Assembly: GCA_050633705.1 (NCBI GenBank)
Contig: JBOEGZ010000020.1
Location: forward strand, 124,001 to 188,000
Direction: 5' to 3'
Origin: JAJFHI01 sp050633705
Lineage (GTDB): Bacteria > Pseudomonadota > Alphaproteobacteria > Rhizobiales > Hyphomicrobiaceae
DNA: 64,000 nucleotides
Shown here: piece after piece, positions 9,442-18,714 of the stretch
How the letters are laid out: the number at the start of each line of letters is the position of its first letter
How positions within the stretch are numbered: the stretch's first letter is position 1
Translations under genes and position numbers: made by a program
Notes under the pieces: model-generated
The model's input: only the letters and a program-made list of their open reading frames with translations
Databases searched by the model: none
Told to the model about the DNA's origin: nothing

Positions 9442-9780
9442 TTATTTTGCCGGTTTCTGCGCACCGAGCCAATCTATGAAACTGAGTAAGTTGTCAATCT
9501 CATCTGGATTGAGGACGAATTCTGGCATTGACGGGTGCCCGGTAACAATGCCTTCGGCAAGGGCTTCAGCAAGGTTTTCTACTGGATATCGTGATGCCAA
9601 AACACGAAAAGGTGGGGCGGTCGCAAGTTTGCTTTTGTCATCAACACCCGTTGCGTGACAGCGACCGCACTTGTCTTCTGCCAACAATCGACCTGCTTCA
9701 AGATCTTGCGACAATGATGGCACAACCAAGTAATGCGTTATGACGAGGCTCACAGCAACATAGGCAAATAGTCGAAGCAT
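9442..9780 (-). CDS. Small periplasmic cytochrome c
   Basis: 112 residues. A signal peptide (MLRLFAYVAVSLVITHYLVVPSLSQ) is followed by one heme-attachment site CGRCH near residue 38. A C-terminal Met in GHPSMPEFVL is the likely sixth iron ligand, and the closing helix (EIDNLLSFIDWLGAQ) is typical of class I cytochromes c. A strong ribosome site, AAGGAGG, sits 4 bases before the ATG. The FNR-type box at 9840-9853 is placed to activate it, which suggests a role in low-oxygen electron transfer, perhaps delivering electrons to the cbb3 oxidase encoded downstream (inference). Confidence 0.9.
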   Translation of the reverse strand: MLRLFAYVAVSLVITHYLVVPSLSQDLEAGRLLAEDKCGRCHATGVDDKSKLATAPPFRVLASRYPVENLAEALAEGIVTGHPSMPEFVLNPDEIDNLLSFIDWLGAQKPAK

Positions 9781-10419
9781 AAAGCCTCCTTAATATCCCA
9801 ATTTTATAGAAGCATAATTCCCAAAAACGAGACCAAGCAATGATGTTGATCAATGCTGCGCGCCTAAAATCGACCGTTTCACAATCGTCTTAACGCCAAC
9901 CCAAACACGTGAGCACAGCTCAAACCGGGTCATTCATTTATTTTTTTTGGGACAGATTTGCCCATTTTGAAGCAACGCCCAGACACTTTTCAGGCGCGCT
10001 GATGACCTCTGGTTGTTAACCTGCCCAATCCTGCAGTCCAATTTCAACACGACTGCGTCTTGGAACGTCCATGCGCTGAACTTGAGTTTTCTTCCAATTA
10101 CGTTGCAGACCAGCATTCTCGCTGGCTCTGGTAGAAAATCGAAAGACATTGTCAATCAAGCATGTCGTTCACAATTGAAGAGAAAGCCCTCAGGCGCTGC
10201 GGAGCGGCTCATTAACCAGCGCCACCACCCGACCTGCCACCAAGACCGCTTTTTCCGATACTCTGTGGAGTGAGAAACGGCACAAAACTTGAACATTCTC
10301 TGGTCCGTGCAACCAAACGCGACCACTGCGGTTACATACAGCGCGACAAGAATTGCCAGACAATATAATCCATCTTAAGTTGTATATATTATTTTTTTCA
10401 ACCAACTATTTCTCACCTC
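9781..10419. other. Long divergent intergenic region before the type I secretion genes
   Basis: About 640 bases. It contains the FNR-type box at 9840-9853, and the last ~50 bases before the ABC transporter are very A/T-rich (around 10362-10400), as expected for a promoter. A minus-strand frame at 9934-10149 (71 codons, with the run LPEPARMLVCNVIGRKLKF) may be a small gene but has no ribosome site and no recognised family. Confidence 0.4.
9840..9853 (-). promoter_or_regulatory. FNR/FixK-type box upstream of the cytochrome c gene
   Basis: The sequence aTGATgttgATCAA differs from the TTGAT-N4-ATCAA consensus at one outer base. Its centre is ~66 bases before the ATG of the cytochrome c gene at 9780. 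The class II position predicts a transcript start near 9805 and a 25-base leader that contains the AAGGAGG ribosome site. Confidence 0.65.
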
Positions 10420-12162
10420 ATGCAAGATAATAAAGCTGCATCCTCTTCAACTTCGAACACGTCTGACGCATTGCAAAACGCTCTGGCAGGACTGCGTGGG
10501 ATATTTGCTGGCGTGCTTGGCATTTCAGCACTGGTCAACATTCTGGCACTGACAGGTGCTTTGTACATGCTTCAGGTCTATGACCGGGTCTTGACCAGTC
10601 ACTCTGTTCCAACCCTCGTTGCTTTAACGATATTGGTTGTGGCGCTGTATCTCATCCAAGGCATCCTTGACGTTATTCGCGGCCAGATCTTAATCCGACT
10701 GGGCGCCCGCATAGACCGTCGGCTCAGTCCTCTGGCTCACGCTGCAGCGCTTCAATTACCGCTCGTTGGCCTCTCGACCACCGACGCCACGCAACCTATT
10801 CGCGACGTTGATGCAATTCGAACCTTCTTCGACCGACAAGGCCCTATTGCACTTTGTGACTTGCCATGGATTCCCGTTTATCTCGCTTTTGTATTTTTTC
10901 TTCACCCGCAACTTGGCTTGCTGGCATTTGTCGGCTTGCTCATTCTCATTTTGATAACGGCACTCACCGATCGTCCCATTCAACGCTTGCAAACTCATGC
11001 TCGGGAAAGTGATGCTGCCCGCCAGACACTTGCCACTGCGCATGCGCGCAACGCAGAAGTCTTGCAAGCGATGGGGCTTTATAAGCGCGCCGAAGAGCGT
11101 TATGAAAACGCCAACGACATTCACCGTGACCATCAAACCCGCAACGGCGATATCACAAGTACGGTCACTGGTATTACCAAAGTTTTCCGCATGATGTTGC
11201 AGTCAGCAATGCTCGGTTTTAGAGCCTACCTGACATTGCAAGGCGAGATCTCAGCCGGCGCTATTATCGCAGGCTCAGTCGCGGCAACGCGAGCGTTCGC
11301 ACCAATCGAAATAGCATTATCGCAATGGCGGAGTTTCGTTGCAGCACGACAAAGCTTTGAAAATCTCAAAGAGGTCGTAAACAAGTTGCCAACAAGGCCC
11401 ACGCCTCTCGACCTCCCAGCACCGAAAAAGTCGCTGATGGTTGAGAATATCTCAGTTGCCGTTCCCACCACATCACCTTCACAGCAACGCTTAATTCTCA
11501 ACTCCATCAATTTTAAACTTGAGGCCGGCCAAGGCCTCGGTATCATCGGGCCAAGCGCATCCGGCAAATCTACTTTGGCACGCGCGATCGCAGGCGTTTG
11601 GCCGCTGGCACGCGGTGCAATCCGTTTTGACGGTGCCGCCCGTGAGCGCTGGAGTGCAGATGAACTCGGTGGCAACATCGGATACCTGCCACAAGACATT
11701 GAATTGTTTGACAGCACGATCACGGAAAACATCTCCCGCTTTGACAAAAATTCTAAAGCCAAACACATCATTGCCGCGGCCAAAGCCGCTGGCGTACATG
11801 ACATGATCTTACGTTTGGAAAACGGCTACGAGACGACACTTGGACCTGGCGGACAAGCACTTTCCGGAGGTCAACGCCAACGCATTGCCCTTGCCCGCGC
11901 GCTTTACGGCGAACCTTTTCTTGTCATCCTCGATGAACCGAATGCAAATCTCGATGCCGCTGGAGATCAAGCCCTACACGGCGCAATAAAAAATATTCGC
12001 CAACGTGGCGGCATTGTTGTCGTCATTGCCCATCGCCCCAGCGCTGTCGGGGCCGTTGACACCGTTGCCGTGCTCAACGAGGGCAAGCTCATAGAATATG
12101 GCGATAAAGAAGATGTATTACGCAAAGTTTTGCATCGCCCCGTCGCAGCAAAAGCCTCATAG
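10420..12162 (+). CDS. Type I secretion ABC transporter (PrtD-like permease/ATPase)
   Basis: 580 residues: an N-terminal membrane domain with five to six helices (about 35-310) and a C-terminal ATPase. ATPase motifs are Walker A GPSASGKST, the Q-loop YLPQDIELF, the signature LSGGQRQRIALARAL, Walker B FLVILDEPNANLD and the switch His in IAHRPS. There is no N-terminal peptidase C39 domain, which is the PrtD layout rather than that of bacteriocin exporters. It would power direct export of an unfolded protein from cytoplasm to medium with the adaptor encoded next and a TolC-like outer-membrane protein encoded elsewhere. No ribosome site is obvious before the ATG. Confidence 0.93.
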   Translation: MQDNKAASSSTSNTSDALQNALAGLRGIFAGVLGISALVNILALTGALYMLQVYDRVLTSHSVPTLVALTILVVALYLIQGILDVIRGQILIRLGARIDRRLSPLAHAAALQLPLVGLSTTDATQPIRDVDAIRTFFDRQGPIALCDLPWIPVYLAFVFFLHPQLGLLAFVGLLILILITALTDRPIQRLQTHARESDAARQTLATAHARNAEVLQAMGLYKRAEERYENANDIHRDHQTRNGDITSTVTGITKVFRMMLQSAMLGFRAYLTLQGEISAGAIIAGSVAATRAFAPIEIALSQWRSFVAARQSFENLKEVVNKLPTRPTPLDLPAPKKSLMVENISVAVPTTSPSQQRLILNSINFKLEAGQGLGIIGPSASGKSTLARAIAGVWPLARGAIRFDGAARERWSADELGGNIGYLPQDIELFDSTITENISRFDKNSKAKHIIAAAKAAGVHDMILRLENGYETTLGPGGQALSGGQRQRIALARALYGEPFLVILDEPNANLDAAGDQALHGAIKNIRQRGGIVVVIAHRPSAVGAVDTVAVLNEGKLIEYGDKEDVLRKVLHRPVAAKAS

Positions 12163-12193
12163 CCCCGAGTTTCAAGATCAAACAGGCGCAAAA

Positions 12194-13537
12194 ATGACAA
12201 GCATAGACAATCAACCAACCTCTCCTTCCCATGAGGCACAACAAAAAACTCCAGCGCATGCCGATGCTGGGATTGCAAGGCGTCTGACTGTGGCTGGACT
12301 AACGGCACTTGTCCTCCTGGTGGGCATTGGCGGCTGGGGCGCGTTGGCTGCAATTTCCGGCGCCGTCATCGCGCAAGGGCAAGTCGCAATCAAAGGCAAA
12401 GCCAAACAAGTCCAACACCCAACGGGCGGTGTCGTCTCAGAAATAGCGGTAAAAAACGGCGACCACGTTTTGGCAGGTGATGTTTTGTTACGCCTCGACG
12501 ACACACAAACACGTGCTTTTCTTGGTGTTATCATATCCCAATTGATCGAACTTGAAGCACGGCTTGTTCGCCATCGTGCAGAACGTGACCAAGCCGACGA
12601 ACTCGTGTTTTCCCCCCATCACCTCAACACACCCGAAAAGCGATCAATCGCCCAAGGCGAACAACGGTTGTTTGAAACCAATAAACAAACGATCACTGGC
12701 CGCAAAGCCCAGCTCTTTGAACGCATTCATCAGTTTGACCAAGAAGTTCTTGGACTTGGCAAACAAAGCGAGGCCAAGATCCGCGAACACACCTTGGTTG
12801 TTAAAGAGCTCGACCGTGTACGCAAACTGTATGCCCGCCGCCTGACACCAATAACCAGAGTTTTGGCAATGGAGCGCGATGAAACGCGGATTTCGGGAGA
12901 AAGCGCGTCGCTGCTCGCCAGCATCGCGCGCACCAAAGGTCAGCGCGCAGAAATCAATCTTCAGATCCTCAGCATCGATCAGGAAGTGCGCGCAACCGCA
13001 CAAAGCAGGCTACGTGATATTGAGGCTCAGATTGCACGCTTGAAAGAAGAACGGATTGCCGCCGAGGACCAACTTAACCGTGTCGATATTCGCGCGCCCA
13101 GAGCCGGCATTGTTCATGACCTGCAAATTCACACGATCGGCGGCGTCATTGCCGCTGGCGTCGAGTTGATGCGAATTGTGCCAACTGGCGCACACCTCGC
13201 CATTAATATCCGGGTTGACCCCATCGACATTGATCAAATCCACATCGATCAACATGCGATCCTTCGCTTTTCAGCATTTAACCAACGCACGACGCCAGAA
13301 ATTCCAGGAAAGATAACGCACATTGGTGCCGACTTGTCGAAGGATGCCGTCACTGGTGCGATCTATTATTCGGCCCAGATCGCGGCCGATAGCACCGAGG
13401 ACAAGAAAATTCAGGACTTGAAGCTTATTCCTGGAATGCCGGTCGAAGCCTACATCCAGACCCGCACCCGCTCGGCAATTTCCTACCTTATTAAGCCGGT
13501 CACCGATCAATTCTCCAGGGCCTTTCGTGAACAATAA
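12194..13537 (+). CDS. HlyD-family periplasmic adaptor of type I secretion
   Basis: 447 residues from the ATG at 12194 (AGGCG ribosome-like site), 31 bases after the ABC gene. A short cytoplasmic N-terminus rich in Gln/Pro/Ser precedes one membrane helix (about 35-58, LTVAGLTALVLLVGIGGWGA). A lipoyl-like half follows (QGQVAIKGKAKQVQHPTGGVV...KNGDHVLAGDVLLRLD), then ~200 residues of coiled-coil hairpin, the second lipoyl half (VDIRAPRAGIVHDLQIHTIGGVI) and a beta-barrel end closing with MPVEAYIQTRTRSAISYLIKP, the usual HlyD/PrtE finish. It bridges the ABC transporter to a TolC-type channel. Confidence 0.92.
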   Translation: MTSIDNQPTSPSHEAQQKTPAHADAGIARRLTVAGLTALVLLVGIGGWGALAAISGAVIAQGQVAIKGKAKQVQHPTGGVVSEIAVKNGDHVLAGDVLLRLDDTQTRAFLGVIISQLIELEARLVRHRAERDQADELVFSPHHLNTPEKRSIAQGEQRLFETNKQTITGRKAQLFERIHQFDQEVLGLGKQSEAKIREHTLVVKELDRVRKLYARRLTPITRVLAMERDETRISGESASLLASIARTKGQRAEINLQILSIDQEVRATAQSRLRDIEAQIARLKEERIAAEDQLNRVDIRAPRAGIVHDLQIHTIGGVIAAGVELMRIVPTGAHLAINIRVDPIDIDQIHIDQHAILRFSAFNQRTTPEIPGKITHIGADLSKDAVTGAIYYSAQIAADSTEDKKIQDLKLIPGMPVEAYIQTRTRSAISYLIKPVTDQFSRAFREQ

Positions 13538-13741
13538 CTGGCCCAACGGCGGGGGTAGTCAGGTTGTTTGAGCATCTCGGACAACTATTCTGGGGCAAAT
13601 CGGCCAGCTTTTTCACTTACCCCCTTGGCGTAGAGGCGAAGCCCTGGTATCACCCGCGCCGAAGGGTTGTTTGCTCCGGTCTCAAAACCGCAAAAAATCA
13701 CCTTTCCAGTCCGCGCTCGGATCCAAGTTCCCAGCCGGTGT

Positions 13742-13816
13742 TCCGCGGTAGCTCAGTGGTAGAGCAATCGACTGTTAATCGATCGGTCGTAGGTTCGAAT
13801 CCTACCCGCGGAGCCA
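13742..13816 (+). tRNA. tRNA-Asn (anticodon GTT)
   Basis: The 75-base sequence folds as a cloverleaf: acceptor arms TCCGCGG and CCGCGGA, D-arm GCTC...GAGC, anticodon stem ATCGA/TCGAT around the loop CTGTTAA (anticodon GTT), and T-arm GTAGG-TTCGAAT-CCTAC. Discriminator G is followed by an encoded CCA. A perfect inverted repeat starts at the next base. Confidence 0.96.
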
Positions 13817-13837
13817 TTCGTATGTTGAACATACGAA
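13817..13837 (+). repeat. Perfect 10-bp inverted repeat abutting the tRNA
   Basis: The arms TTCGTATGTT and AACATACGAA flank a single G and begin right after the CCA of the tRNA gene. It could be a processing or termination hairpin for the tRNA transcript; no T run follows, so factor-independent termination would be weak. Confidence 0.5.
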
Positions 13838-14209
13838 ACCATCCCTAAAACTTAAATTCTCGCGTCGTCAATTTTGCACCAACTTGTGGCCGTGGGTGTT
13901 GCACGCGACGAAAATTGGAAACTATATACCGACACGTTGGGCACACCCTCACGCGCGACTTAAACAGGCGATGTCAGCTATCAGCCAAAGTAGGACGTTG
14001 CTGGTGAGCGTGAACATGTTGGCCTCGACAGAAGGGGCTTAAGGTTTTCACATATGTTCGAATGTTTTCGCGCCAAACGCACTGACGCGTTATGGCGCTT
14101 CTGCCTTGCAGATAGTCGTCGTGTCGGAGAAACGCGCCACAAAAAATGAAGTGAGTGGCTGGGAGTTTCGAGACAAGCTCTTCTCTGCCAGCCAGGTAGA
14201 AGAATTCAG
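13838..14209. other. Intergenic region after tRNA-Asn
   Basis: About 370 bases with no recognisable gene. No second copy of the tRNA 3' end was seen nearby, so there is no sign of an integrated element. Confidence 0.4.
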
Positions 14210-15208
14210 TTAGGCCCTCAGGACGATTTTTCCCTGCTGCGTGCCCGCCTCCATAAAGGCGTAAGCGTCCGCAACCTCATCAAGACTGAACGCTTTGGCG
14301 ATCAGTGGCTTGTAAGTGCCGTCTTTCAGCTTCGGCAGAATATGCGTCTTGGCTTCTTCCCAACGGTCAGGCACGGCCCACATATGGAAGATAATGTGGA
14401 AGCCAACAAACTTGACGCGTTTGAGGAGCATTGGGAAAATTGGCAGCGGCGTGTCTGCCATTGCGAGTACACCGTAAGTGACAACAGTCGCATCCGGTGC
14501 TGCAGCTTCTGCCAACTGAGCCGTAAACGGTCCGGAGATTGGATCAAATGCGATGTCAAAGCCCTTTCCTCCAGTTAGCTCCATCACCTTCTCAGGCCAA
14601 TTCTCATCTGATGTTGCAACCACATGATCAGCGCCGGCCTCCCTGAAGGGCCCCGCTTTTTCCAGCGTTCGGCTGGTGGCAATAACGGTCGCACCAAATT
14701 CTTTGGCAATTTGAATTGCAGGTTGACCAACGGATGACGACGCTGCCGAGATCAATACGACCTGGCCTGCGCCCTTCTTAAGCCCACCTGAGAAAACGAG
14801 ACCACCATATGCGGTCGGGTATGCCATCCAAACAGAAGACGCTTCGTCCCAACTCAAGTTCGCAGGCTTTTCAATGAGAACGGACGCTGGAACAACGGCA
14901 TGTTCGGCAATCACGCCATACTTGTCCATTTCAAGGTTCGGAGTGACACAAACCTCTTGGCCGACAGTGAAACCTGTCACACCTTCACCAATGGCCTCGA
15001 TCACACCAGCAGATTCCACACCGACCAGTGCCGGGACTGGAGGCGTCGCAAGATACACGTTATTCATATACATATGCTCAGCGCGATTAAGCCCCATCGT
15101 CTGGTTGCGCACCAGAACCTCGCCAGCGCCAGGAGTCGGTATCTCTTCGTCGACGATCTGCAACGCCTGCGGACCTTCGATCCGCATCAGTCTCGCGACC
15201 TTGGTCAT
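14210..15208 (-). CDS. Zinc-independent quinone oxidoreductase-like reductase (MDR family)
   Basis: 332 residues. The N-terminal GroES-like domain (GAGEVLVRNQTMGLNRAEHM) and the Rossmann domain (VVLISAASSSVGQPAIQIAKEFGATVIATSRT) are those of medium-chain NADPH-dependent reductases. The cysteine and histidine ligands of zinc alcohol dehydrogenases are absent, so it belongs to the quinone oxidoreductase group acting on quinones or activated alkenes. The ribosome site GAGAGGAAAAG lies directly before the ATG. It faces the crotonase and acyl-CoA synthetase genes across a 620-base divergent gap. The exact substrate is unknown. Confidence 0.85.
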   Translation of the reverse strand: MTKVARLMRIEGPQALQIVDEEIPTPGAGEVLVRNQTMGLNRAEHMYMNNVYLATPPVPALVGVESAGVIEAIGEGVTGFTVGQEVCVTPNLEMDKYGVIAEHAVVPASVLIEKPANLSWDEASSVWMAYPTAYGGLVFSGGLKKGAGQVVLISAASSSVGQPAIQIAKEFGATVIATSRTLEKAGPFREAGADHVVATSDENWPEKVMELTGGKGFDIAFDPISGPFTAQLAEAAAPDATVVTYGVLAMADTPLPIFPMLLKRVKFVGFHIIFHMWAVPDRWEEAKTHILPKLKDGTYKPLIAKAFSLDEVADAYAFMEAGTQQGKIVLRA

Positions 15209-15831
15209 CTTTTCCTCTCAATCTTCAGCTGAAATTTTGAACTCATTCGATCCAATTAGGGAGCTGCGTTTGTATTCGTATCCCTTCTCCTGGGTGTGCG
15301 CTCCAGTGCTCCATATCATATGCCGCTCGAATGTAAATTTTCCTGTGACGAGTTCAGTTTTCCGTTTTTCAATATAAAAGTGAAAAACCCGCAGCCGTCA
15401 GACAACAAGGGCTTGCCTCTCCTCCAACTTGGGAATTGGGTGCCAACTGAGCAAGCAAGTTCAGCAAATAAATTCAACTCAAGTGGACCAATGGCGACTG
15501 ACGATGAGTTGGCAACCGTGCGATCATTGCCTGGGGCAAATTCCAGCACCGATGCCACGATGTTGCGCTTTCGGTGAGGTTTGCCTTTCGCAATTGTACA
15601 GGTTTCTGGGACGCTTCGAGATAGCAACGGGGGCGTACAACGTTGGCACTATAAGTTCGCTTGAGCTATGAACACAACACCACTTTTGCGACTTGGGAAA
15701 TCGCAACCGCGGTGTTCTTCGCCGAACATATTTTGCGGGAATGTACCATGGAACAGGCGCGGATTTAAATGGGTCGCGGCGCCTGCTGGATGCAGACATT
15801 GCCGAATTCTGATCCTGAAAGGACTTCACTT
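15209..15831. other. Divergent intergenic region
   Basis: About 620 bases between the reductase and the crotonase gene. Short frames on both strands (for example 15316-15627 minus) have low-complexity, unrecognisable translations and no ribosome sites. No regulator gene or clear operator was found. Confidence 0.4.
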
Positions 15832-16638
15832 ATGAACGATACGATAAACCCAGACAATTACACCAATCTAGCGATTTCGGAGCGCGACCATAATCTCTAC
15901 GTTGTTAAACTCAATCGACCTGAAAAGCGCAACGCTTTGGACGTCGCCTCAATCGAGGAGTTGATCCGATTTTTCACCGGTGCACGCATGGCTGGTGTGA
16001 AAGCGGTCGTTTTGGCGGGAGAGGGTGATCATTTCTGCGCCGGCCTCGATCTTGTGGAACATTGGAAAGCCGACCGCAGTCCCGATGAATTCATGCATCA
16101 CTGCATGCGCTGGCATGAGGCATTCAACAAGATGGAATACGGCGGCGTTCCAATCATTGCTGCTCTCAATGGTGCCGTCGTCGGAGGTGGTCTGGAATTG
16201 GCCAGCGCAGCACATGTACGCGTCATCGATCAAAACACGTATTTTGCTCTTCCCGAAGGTCAGCACGGAATTTTCACCGGTGGGGGCGCAACGATCCGTG
16301 TGTCAGATATGATTGGCAAATATCGGATGATTGATATGATCCTGACGGGGCGTGTTTATCAAGGTCAGGAGGCCGTTGATCTGGGGTTAGCGCAATATAT
16401 CACGGACGGATCAAGTTTCGACAAGGCGATGGAACTTGCCGTCAAAGTTGCGCAAAATCTCCCGCTGACCAATTTTGCCATTTGCTCAGCTATCAGTCAC
16501 ATGAACAATATGTCTGGCATGGACGCGGCCTATGCCGAGGCGGTCGTCGCGGGCGTGGTCAACACCCAACCGGCAGCGCGCGAAAGGCTCGAAGCATTCG
16601 CCAATAAGACCGCCGCCCGTGTACGGCCAAACCGTTAG
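15832..16638 (+). CDS. Enoyl-CoA hydratase/isomerase family protein (crotonase)
   Basis: 268 residues from the ATG at 15832, preceded by AAAGGA at good spacing. The oxyanion-hole segments are clear: RPEKRNALD...GDHFCAGLDL and NGAVVGGGLELASAAHVRV. An acidic residue follows in ALPEGQHGIFTGGG, near where one catalytic glutamate is expected. The first-glutamate position (usually in the GGGxE region) is Glu in GGGLELA. It likely hydrates or isomerises an acyl-CoA made by the synthetase encoded 50 bases downstream. The variant could also be a hydrolase or dehalogenase of the same fold. Confidence 0.88.
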   Translation: MNDTINPDNYTNLAISERDHNLYVVKLNRPEKRNALDVASIEELIRFFTGARMAGVKAVVLAGEGDHFCAGLDLVEHWKADRSPDEFMHHCMRWHEAFNKMEYGGVPIIAALNGAVVGGGLELASAAHVRVIDQNTYFALPEGQHGIFTGGGATIRVSDMIGKYRMIDMILTGRVYQGQEAVDLGLAQYITDGSSFDKAMELAVKVAQNLPLTNFAICSAISHMNNMSGMDAAYAEAVVAGVVNTQPAARERLEAFANKTAARVRPNR

Positions 16639-16688
16639 TTCGCATGGAGCTGAGAAATGCTTATGAGACGGAACCGGGGAAGGGAATC

Positions 16689-18320
16689 ATGAAAGAGACA
16701 TTTGACGCCTTAAAGAAAACGACGGCCAACCATGTGTCGTTGTCACCGATTTCCTTTCTGCACCGAGCCGAAGCGCTCCACGGCGAGCGTACCGCAGTGA
16801 TCTACGGCGATATCCGGCGTAGCTGGTCGCAAACCGCCGCGCGCATTCGTAGTGTTGCAACAGGGCTCAAGGGCCTTGGCGTTAAAAAGGGTGACACAGT
16901 TTCAGTCCTCAGCCCCAACATTCCCGAACTCTTCGAACTACATTTTGCACTACCGCTAACCGGTGCGGTATTGAACGCGCTCAACACCCGTCTTGAACCG
17001 CAAACCATCGCCTACATTCTGGATCACGCCGACACCAAACTGGTCATCGTCGATAGAGAATTGGTGCCACTGCTCAGCGAGGCGTTCGACATACTGGGGC
17101 GCACGCTTGCGGTCGTCGAGATCGATGATCCGAATGCGCAGGGCGGTGAAAGTTTGGGCGGGCAAAGCTACGAGGAGCTGACCCGCACCACGCCGGTGAC
17201 GATGGGACTGTCTGACGACGAGTGGGATGCTATTGCGCTGAATTACACATCAGGCACCTCGGGACGTCCCAAAGGCGTGGTCTATCATCACAGAGGTGCG
17301 TATCTTATGGCGCTCGGCACCGCATCGGCCTGGCAAATCCCACCCTATCCGATCTATCTGTCGGTGGTGCCGATGTTTCATTGCAATGGCTGGGGGCATC
17401 CCTGGTTGCTGCCCATGCTGGGCGCAACGATGGTTTTCACGCGTATACCCGCCGCCGACCGAATCCTGGAGGCAATCCGCACCCATGGCGTGACCCATTT
17501 CGGCGCGGCACCGATCGTGCTGCAGATGCTGGTCGAAGCAGAAAGCGCCACCACCCCGTTCGATCCGGCAATCAAGGTGCTGACCGCTGGTGCGCCGCCG
17601 CCACCCTCCGTTCTGGAAAAAACCCGTGCCATGGGATTTGAAGTGATGCAGGTTTACGGTCTGACCGAGACTTATGGCCATATCACACAATGCCTCTGGC
17701 AGGACGAATGGCAAAGTCTTAGCGTCGCCGAGCAAGCCGAACGCCAAGCCCAACAAGGCATCGCTTTACCCATGGTCGAAGACGTCAGCGTGATCGACCG
17801 CAAAAGTGGGGCTCCAGTACCACGGGATGCCACAACCCAGGGCGAAATTGCCATTCGCGGCAATACCGTGATGGCAGGTTATTACAAAGATCCCAATGCC
17901 ACAGCGAAAGCCTTTGATGACGGTATATTTTGGTCAGGTGACGGCGCTGTGGTGCACAAAAATGGATATATCCAGATCTGCGACCGGTTGAAAGATGTAA
18001 TCATCTCCGGTGGAGAAAACATCTCTTCAGTAGAAGTTGAGGCGGTGCTGTATCGTCACGCCGCAGTACAGGCCGCCGCCGTGGTGGCGATGCCGCATGA
18101 AAAGTGGGGAGAGGTCCCATGCGCCTTCATCGAACTTCGCCCTGGTACCAGTGCGACCTTCGAAAACATTACCAACTTCTGCCGCGAACATTTGGCCGGC
18201 TTTAAAATCCCAAGAGTGGTTATGTTCGAAACCCTTCCGAAGACATCGACTGGCAAGATCCAAAAATTTAAGCTTCGCGACCGCGTCAAGTCGATGGGGG
18301 GCGATCAGACGAGTGCATGA
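16689..18320 (+). CDS. Acyl-CoA synthetase (AMP-forming)
   Basis: 543 residues from the ATG at 16689 (GGGAAGGGA in front), following the crotonase gene. Adenylation motifs: the P-loop NYTSGTSGRPKGVVYHHRG, the A5-type motif QVYGLTETYGH, the hinge region WSGDGAVVHKNGYIQICDRLKD and the catalytic Lys in LPKTSTGKIQKFKLR. The protein resembles the medium-chain and propanoyl/aryl group of ligases, with FHCNGWGHPW in the acyl pocket region. It activates a carboxylic acid to its CoA thioester using ATP. The GC content looks slightly higher than in neighbouring genes. The acid is not identifiable from sequence. Confidence 0.92.
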   Translation: MKETFDALKKTTANHVSLSPISFLHRAEALHGERTAVIYGDIRRSWSQTAARIRSVATGLKGLGVKKGDTVSVLSPNIPELFELHFALPLTGAVLNALNTRLEPQTIAYILDHADTKLVIVDRELVPLLSEAFDILGRTLAVVEIDDPNAQGGESLGGQSYEELTRTTPVTMGLSDDEWDAIALNYTSGTSGRPKGVVYHHRGAYLMALGTASAWQIPPYPIYLSVVPMFHCNGWGHPWLLPMLGATMVFTRIPAADRILEAIRTHGVTHFGAAPIVLQMLVEAESATTPFDPAIKVLTAGAPPPPSVLEKTRAMGFEVMQVYGLTETYGHITQCLWQDEWQSLSVAEQAERQAQQGIALPMVEDVSVIDRKSGAPVPRDATTQGEIAIRGNTVMAGYYKDPNATAKAFDDGIFWSGDGAVVHKNGYIQICDRLKDVIISGGENISSVEVEAVLYRHAAVQAAAVVAMPHEKWGEVPCAFIELRPGTSATFENITNFCREHLAGFKIPRVVMFETLPKTSTGKIQKFKLRDRVKSMGGDQTSA

Positions 18321-18714
18321 GCGCATGGCGCACAAAATCGGATCAGCCAACCTGATGTCAGCTAAGTCTGTATTGGCAACATCGAAGCTCATCACGAAGC
18401 CCTAGGTCTATCGTTTAGGCCCCGTCGTTGACTGTTCCACACCGGCTTTCCCGTCGCGCGGCATGGCCATCACAATTACGATGCCCAACCAGCACCAAAG
18501 CGCGGCCTTCGATGAGAATAAGATGAGCTACGTCGATGACACGCCCAACGGATGGCTTGGCGTCGGCACACAAATTGATGCGCGGAGCCAATCTCAGTCC
18601 GATCTCACCCACCTAAAACAACATAAAACCGTAAGCGCGAGCTTGCCCTAATCGTTATCCTACCACTGCAGCAGGGCCGCAGGAGCGCACATTGAAATTG
18701 CGCGTGCAACAACC
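18321..18714. other. Intergenic region between convergent genes
   Basis: About 390 bases. Open frames of ~62-65 codons exist on both strands (18415-18612 minus, 18463-18651 plus) but neither resembles a known protein. No terminator with a T run was seen. Confidence 0.35.

Noticed and set aside
9934..10149. Open frame of ~71 codons on the minus strand (LPEPARMLVCNVIGRKLKF...)
   Set aside because: It has no ribosome site and no recognised family, and overlaps a plus-strand frame; coding evidence is too weak.
13538..13741. Second tRNA-like sequence upstream of tRNA-Asn
   Set aside because: Short G/C-rich words look tRNA-like, but no cloverleaf can be drawn.
18415..18612. 65-codon minus-strand frame with SVGRVIDVAHLILIEGRALVLVG
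   Set aside because: A few residues look protein-like, but composition elsewhere is random, there is no good start site, and plus-strand frames overlap it.
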